Positions 6,259 through 6,951 of a stretch of DNA of 6,951 nucleotides are shown here, piece by piece. The notes under the pieces were generated by a model. It was not told where the DNA came from. It worked only from the letters and a program-made list of their open reading frames with translations, and did not search any database. A program made the position numbers and the translations under genes. This DNA is from an uncultured Lachnospiraceae bacterium. Its GTDB lineage: Bacteria; Bacillota; Clostridia; Lachnospirales; Lachnospiraceae. The stretch spans positions 1 to 6,951 of the forward strand of contig CALDIE010000025.1 of assembly GCA_937901625.1 (NCBI GenBank). Reading direction: 5' to 3'. Position 1 is the first letter of the stretch; each line of letters opens with the position of its first letter.

Positions 6259-6936
6259 CTACCTTCTCGTATATTTCCTCAACTCCGGCACGATCTCTTT
6301 AAGAGCGCTTATCGTCTCATCGATCTCCTCCTCCGTGGTAAACACGGACATACTGAAACGGATCGTTGAATCCGCGTACTCCCTTGGCAGCCCGATTGCC
6401 GTAAGCGTTCCGGAGGGCGTATTTTTATGTGCCGCGCACGCGCTTCCCGCCGATACATAGATCTCCTTTTCTTCCAACGCGTGAAGCAGAACTTCCGAAC
6501 GCAGCCCCGGAAAAGATGCGCTGACGATGTGAGGCGCCCCCTCTTCTCCCAAAGGGTTATTGATCTTAACATTTCCGATCGTCTCTATCCCTTCACAAAG
6601 CCTCTTTTTGCAACGAAGCAACCGTTCCCGGTCCTCCTTACATGTGGCGTAGATCCTCTGCGCCGCCAGTGCGAATCCTGCGACGGCCGGCGTATTCTCC
6701 GTACCGGATCTCATACCGCCCTGCTGCCCTCCTCCGTACAGGATCGGCAAAAGTTTGATCTTTTCCCCGACATAGAGAAATCCGATCCCTTTCGGTCCGT
6801 GAATCTTATGGGCGCTGGCGCTTAACAGATCCACCTTCATCTGTTTGGGGTAGATCGTATCCTTTCCGTATCCCTGAACGGCATCAACATGAAAGAGTGT
6901 GCCGGGATTGATAATCTTAATCAGCCGTCCGATCTC
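6259..6936 (-). CDS. nifS: Cysteine desulfurase (NifS/IscS class), N-terminal part missing at the contig end
   Basis: This is the C-terminal 225 or so residues of a PLP-dependent enzyme (complete members are about 380 residues) that removes sulfur from L-cysteine as an enzyme-bound persulfide. Visible are HVDAVQGYGK, whose Asp and Gln hold the PLP ring; SASAHKIHGPKG, whose Lys (codon 6807-6805) forms the Schiff base; GGGQQGGMRSGTENTP, part of the cofactor and substrate site; and the catalytic Cys of SAGSACAAHKNTPSG (codon 6438-6436). The gene ends with TAG at 6259, 15 bases before the hybrid kinase. The first roughly 150 residues lie beyond the contig end, and the bases past 6936 are adapter, so no real start is in the window. 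With thiI in the same run, it is probably the dedicated sulfur donor for tRNA thiolation, like NifZ of Bacillus subtilis. A general Fe-S cluster role cannot be excluded. Confidence 0.92.
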   Translation of the reverse strand, partial: EIGRLIKIINPGTLFHVDAVQGYGKDTIYPKQMKVDLLSASAHKIHGPKGIGFLYVGEKIKLLPILYGGGQQGGMRSGTENTPAVAGFALAAQRIYATCKEDRERLLRCKKRLCEGIETIGNVKINNPLGEEGAPHIVSASFPGLRSEVLLHALEEKEIYVSAGSACAAHKNTPSGTLTAIGLPREYADSTIRFSMSVFTTEEEIDETISALKEIVPELRKYTRR

Positions 6937-6951
6937 AGATCGGAAGAGCAC
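6937..6951. other. Illumina TruSeq adapter remnant, not genomic
   Basis: AGATCGGAAGAGCAC is an exact 15-base match to the start of the standard Illumina adapter, at the very end of the window. Read on the minus strand it encodes GTG-CTC-TTC-CGA-TCT, giving a false start and the residues MLFRS, a known adapter-derived peptide. Real NifS sequence resumes in frame at EIGRL (6936). Confidence 0.95.

Noticed and set aside
5680..6369. Plus-strand open frame of 229 codons opposite the hybrid kinase membrane domain
   Set aside because: It lies wholly antisense to well-identified kinase and nifS sequence, has a biased His/Arg/Gln-rich composition and no recognisable domain; it is a shadow frame.

Overview
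The window looks like a contig end from a Gram-positive, low-to-medium GC member of the Clostridia, most likely the Lachnospiraceae. The reasons are the gene order (nifS, thiI, an HPr-like gene, mtaB, ireB), the protein sequences, strong AGGAGG-type ribosome binding sites and SigA-like promoters. No rRNA, tRNA, CRISPR array, insertion sequence or prophage gene is visible. Coding density is high; the longest stretches without a gene are about 115 bases.

Reading down the minus strand, in the direction of transcription: a 5'-truncated cysteine desulfurase (nifS, 6936 to 6259), a membrane hybrid histidine kinase with receiver and HPt domains (6243 to 4114), a LytTR response regulator (4086 to 3376) and the tRNA 4-thiouridine synthase thiI (3334 to 2153). 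Gaps are 15 to 41 bases with no terminator, so these four probably form one operon. A perfect 11-bp stem at 2075-2101 separates thiI from a convergent plus-strand gene for a small HPr-like protein (1803-2039). Divergent from that gene runs mtaB (1708 to 302, GTG start), followed by the first 62 codons of ireB (187 to 1), which has its own promoter in the 115-base gap.

Two themes appear. The first is tRNA modification: NifS and ThiI make 4-thiouridine at position 8, and MtaB makes the methylthio group of ms2t6A37. The second is signalling: the kinase/regulator pair, an HPr homologue that keeps the regulatory Ser but lacks the phosphocarrier His, and IreB, a target of the PASTA kinase system. 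The kinase and regulator sit between nifS and thiI, two genes often adjacent in Firmicutes, which is the main biological oddity here.

One technical point matters for any user: the last 15 bases (6937-6951) are an exact Illumina adapter sequence, not genomic DNA. The apparent GTG start and first five residues of the NifS reading frame are therefore artefacts.
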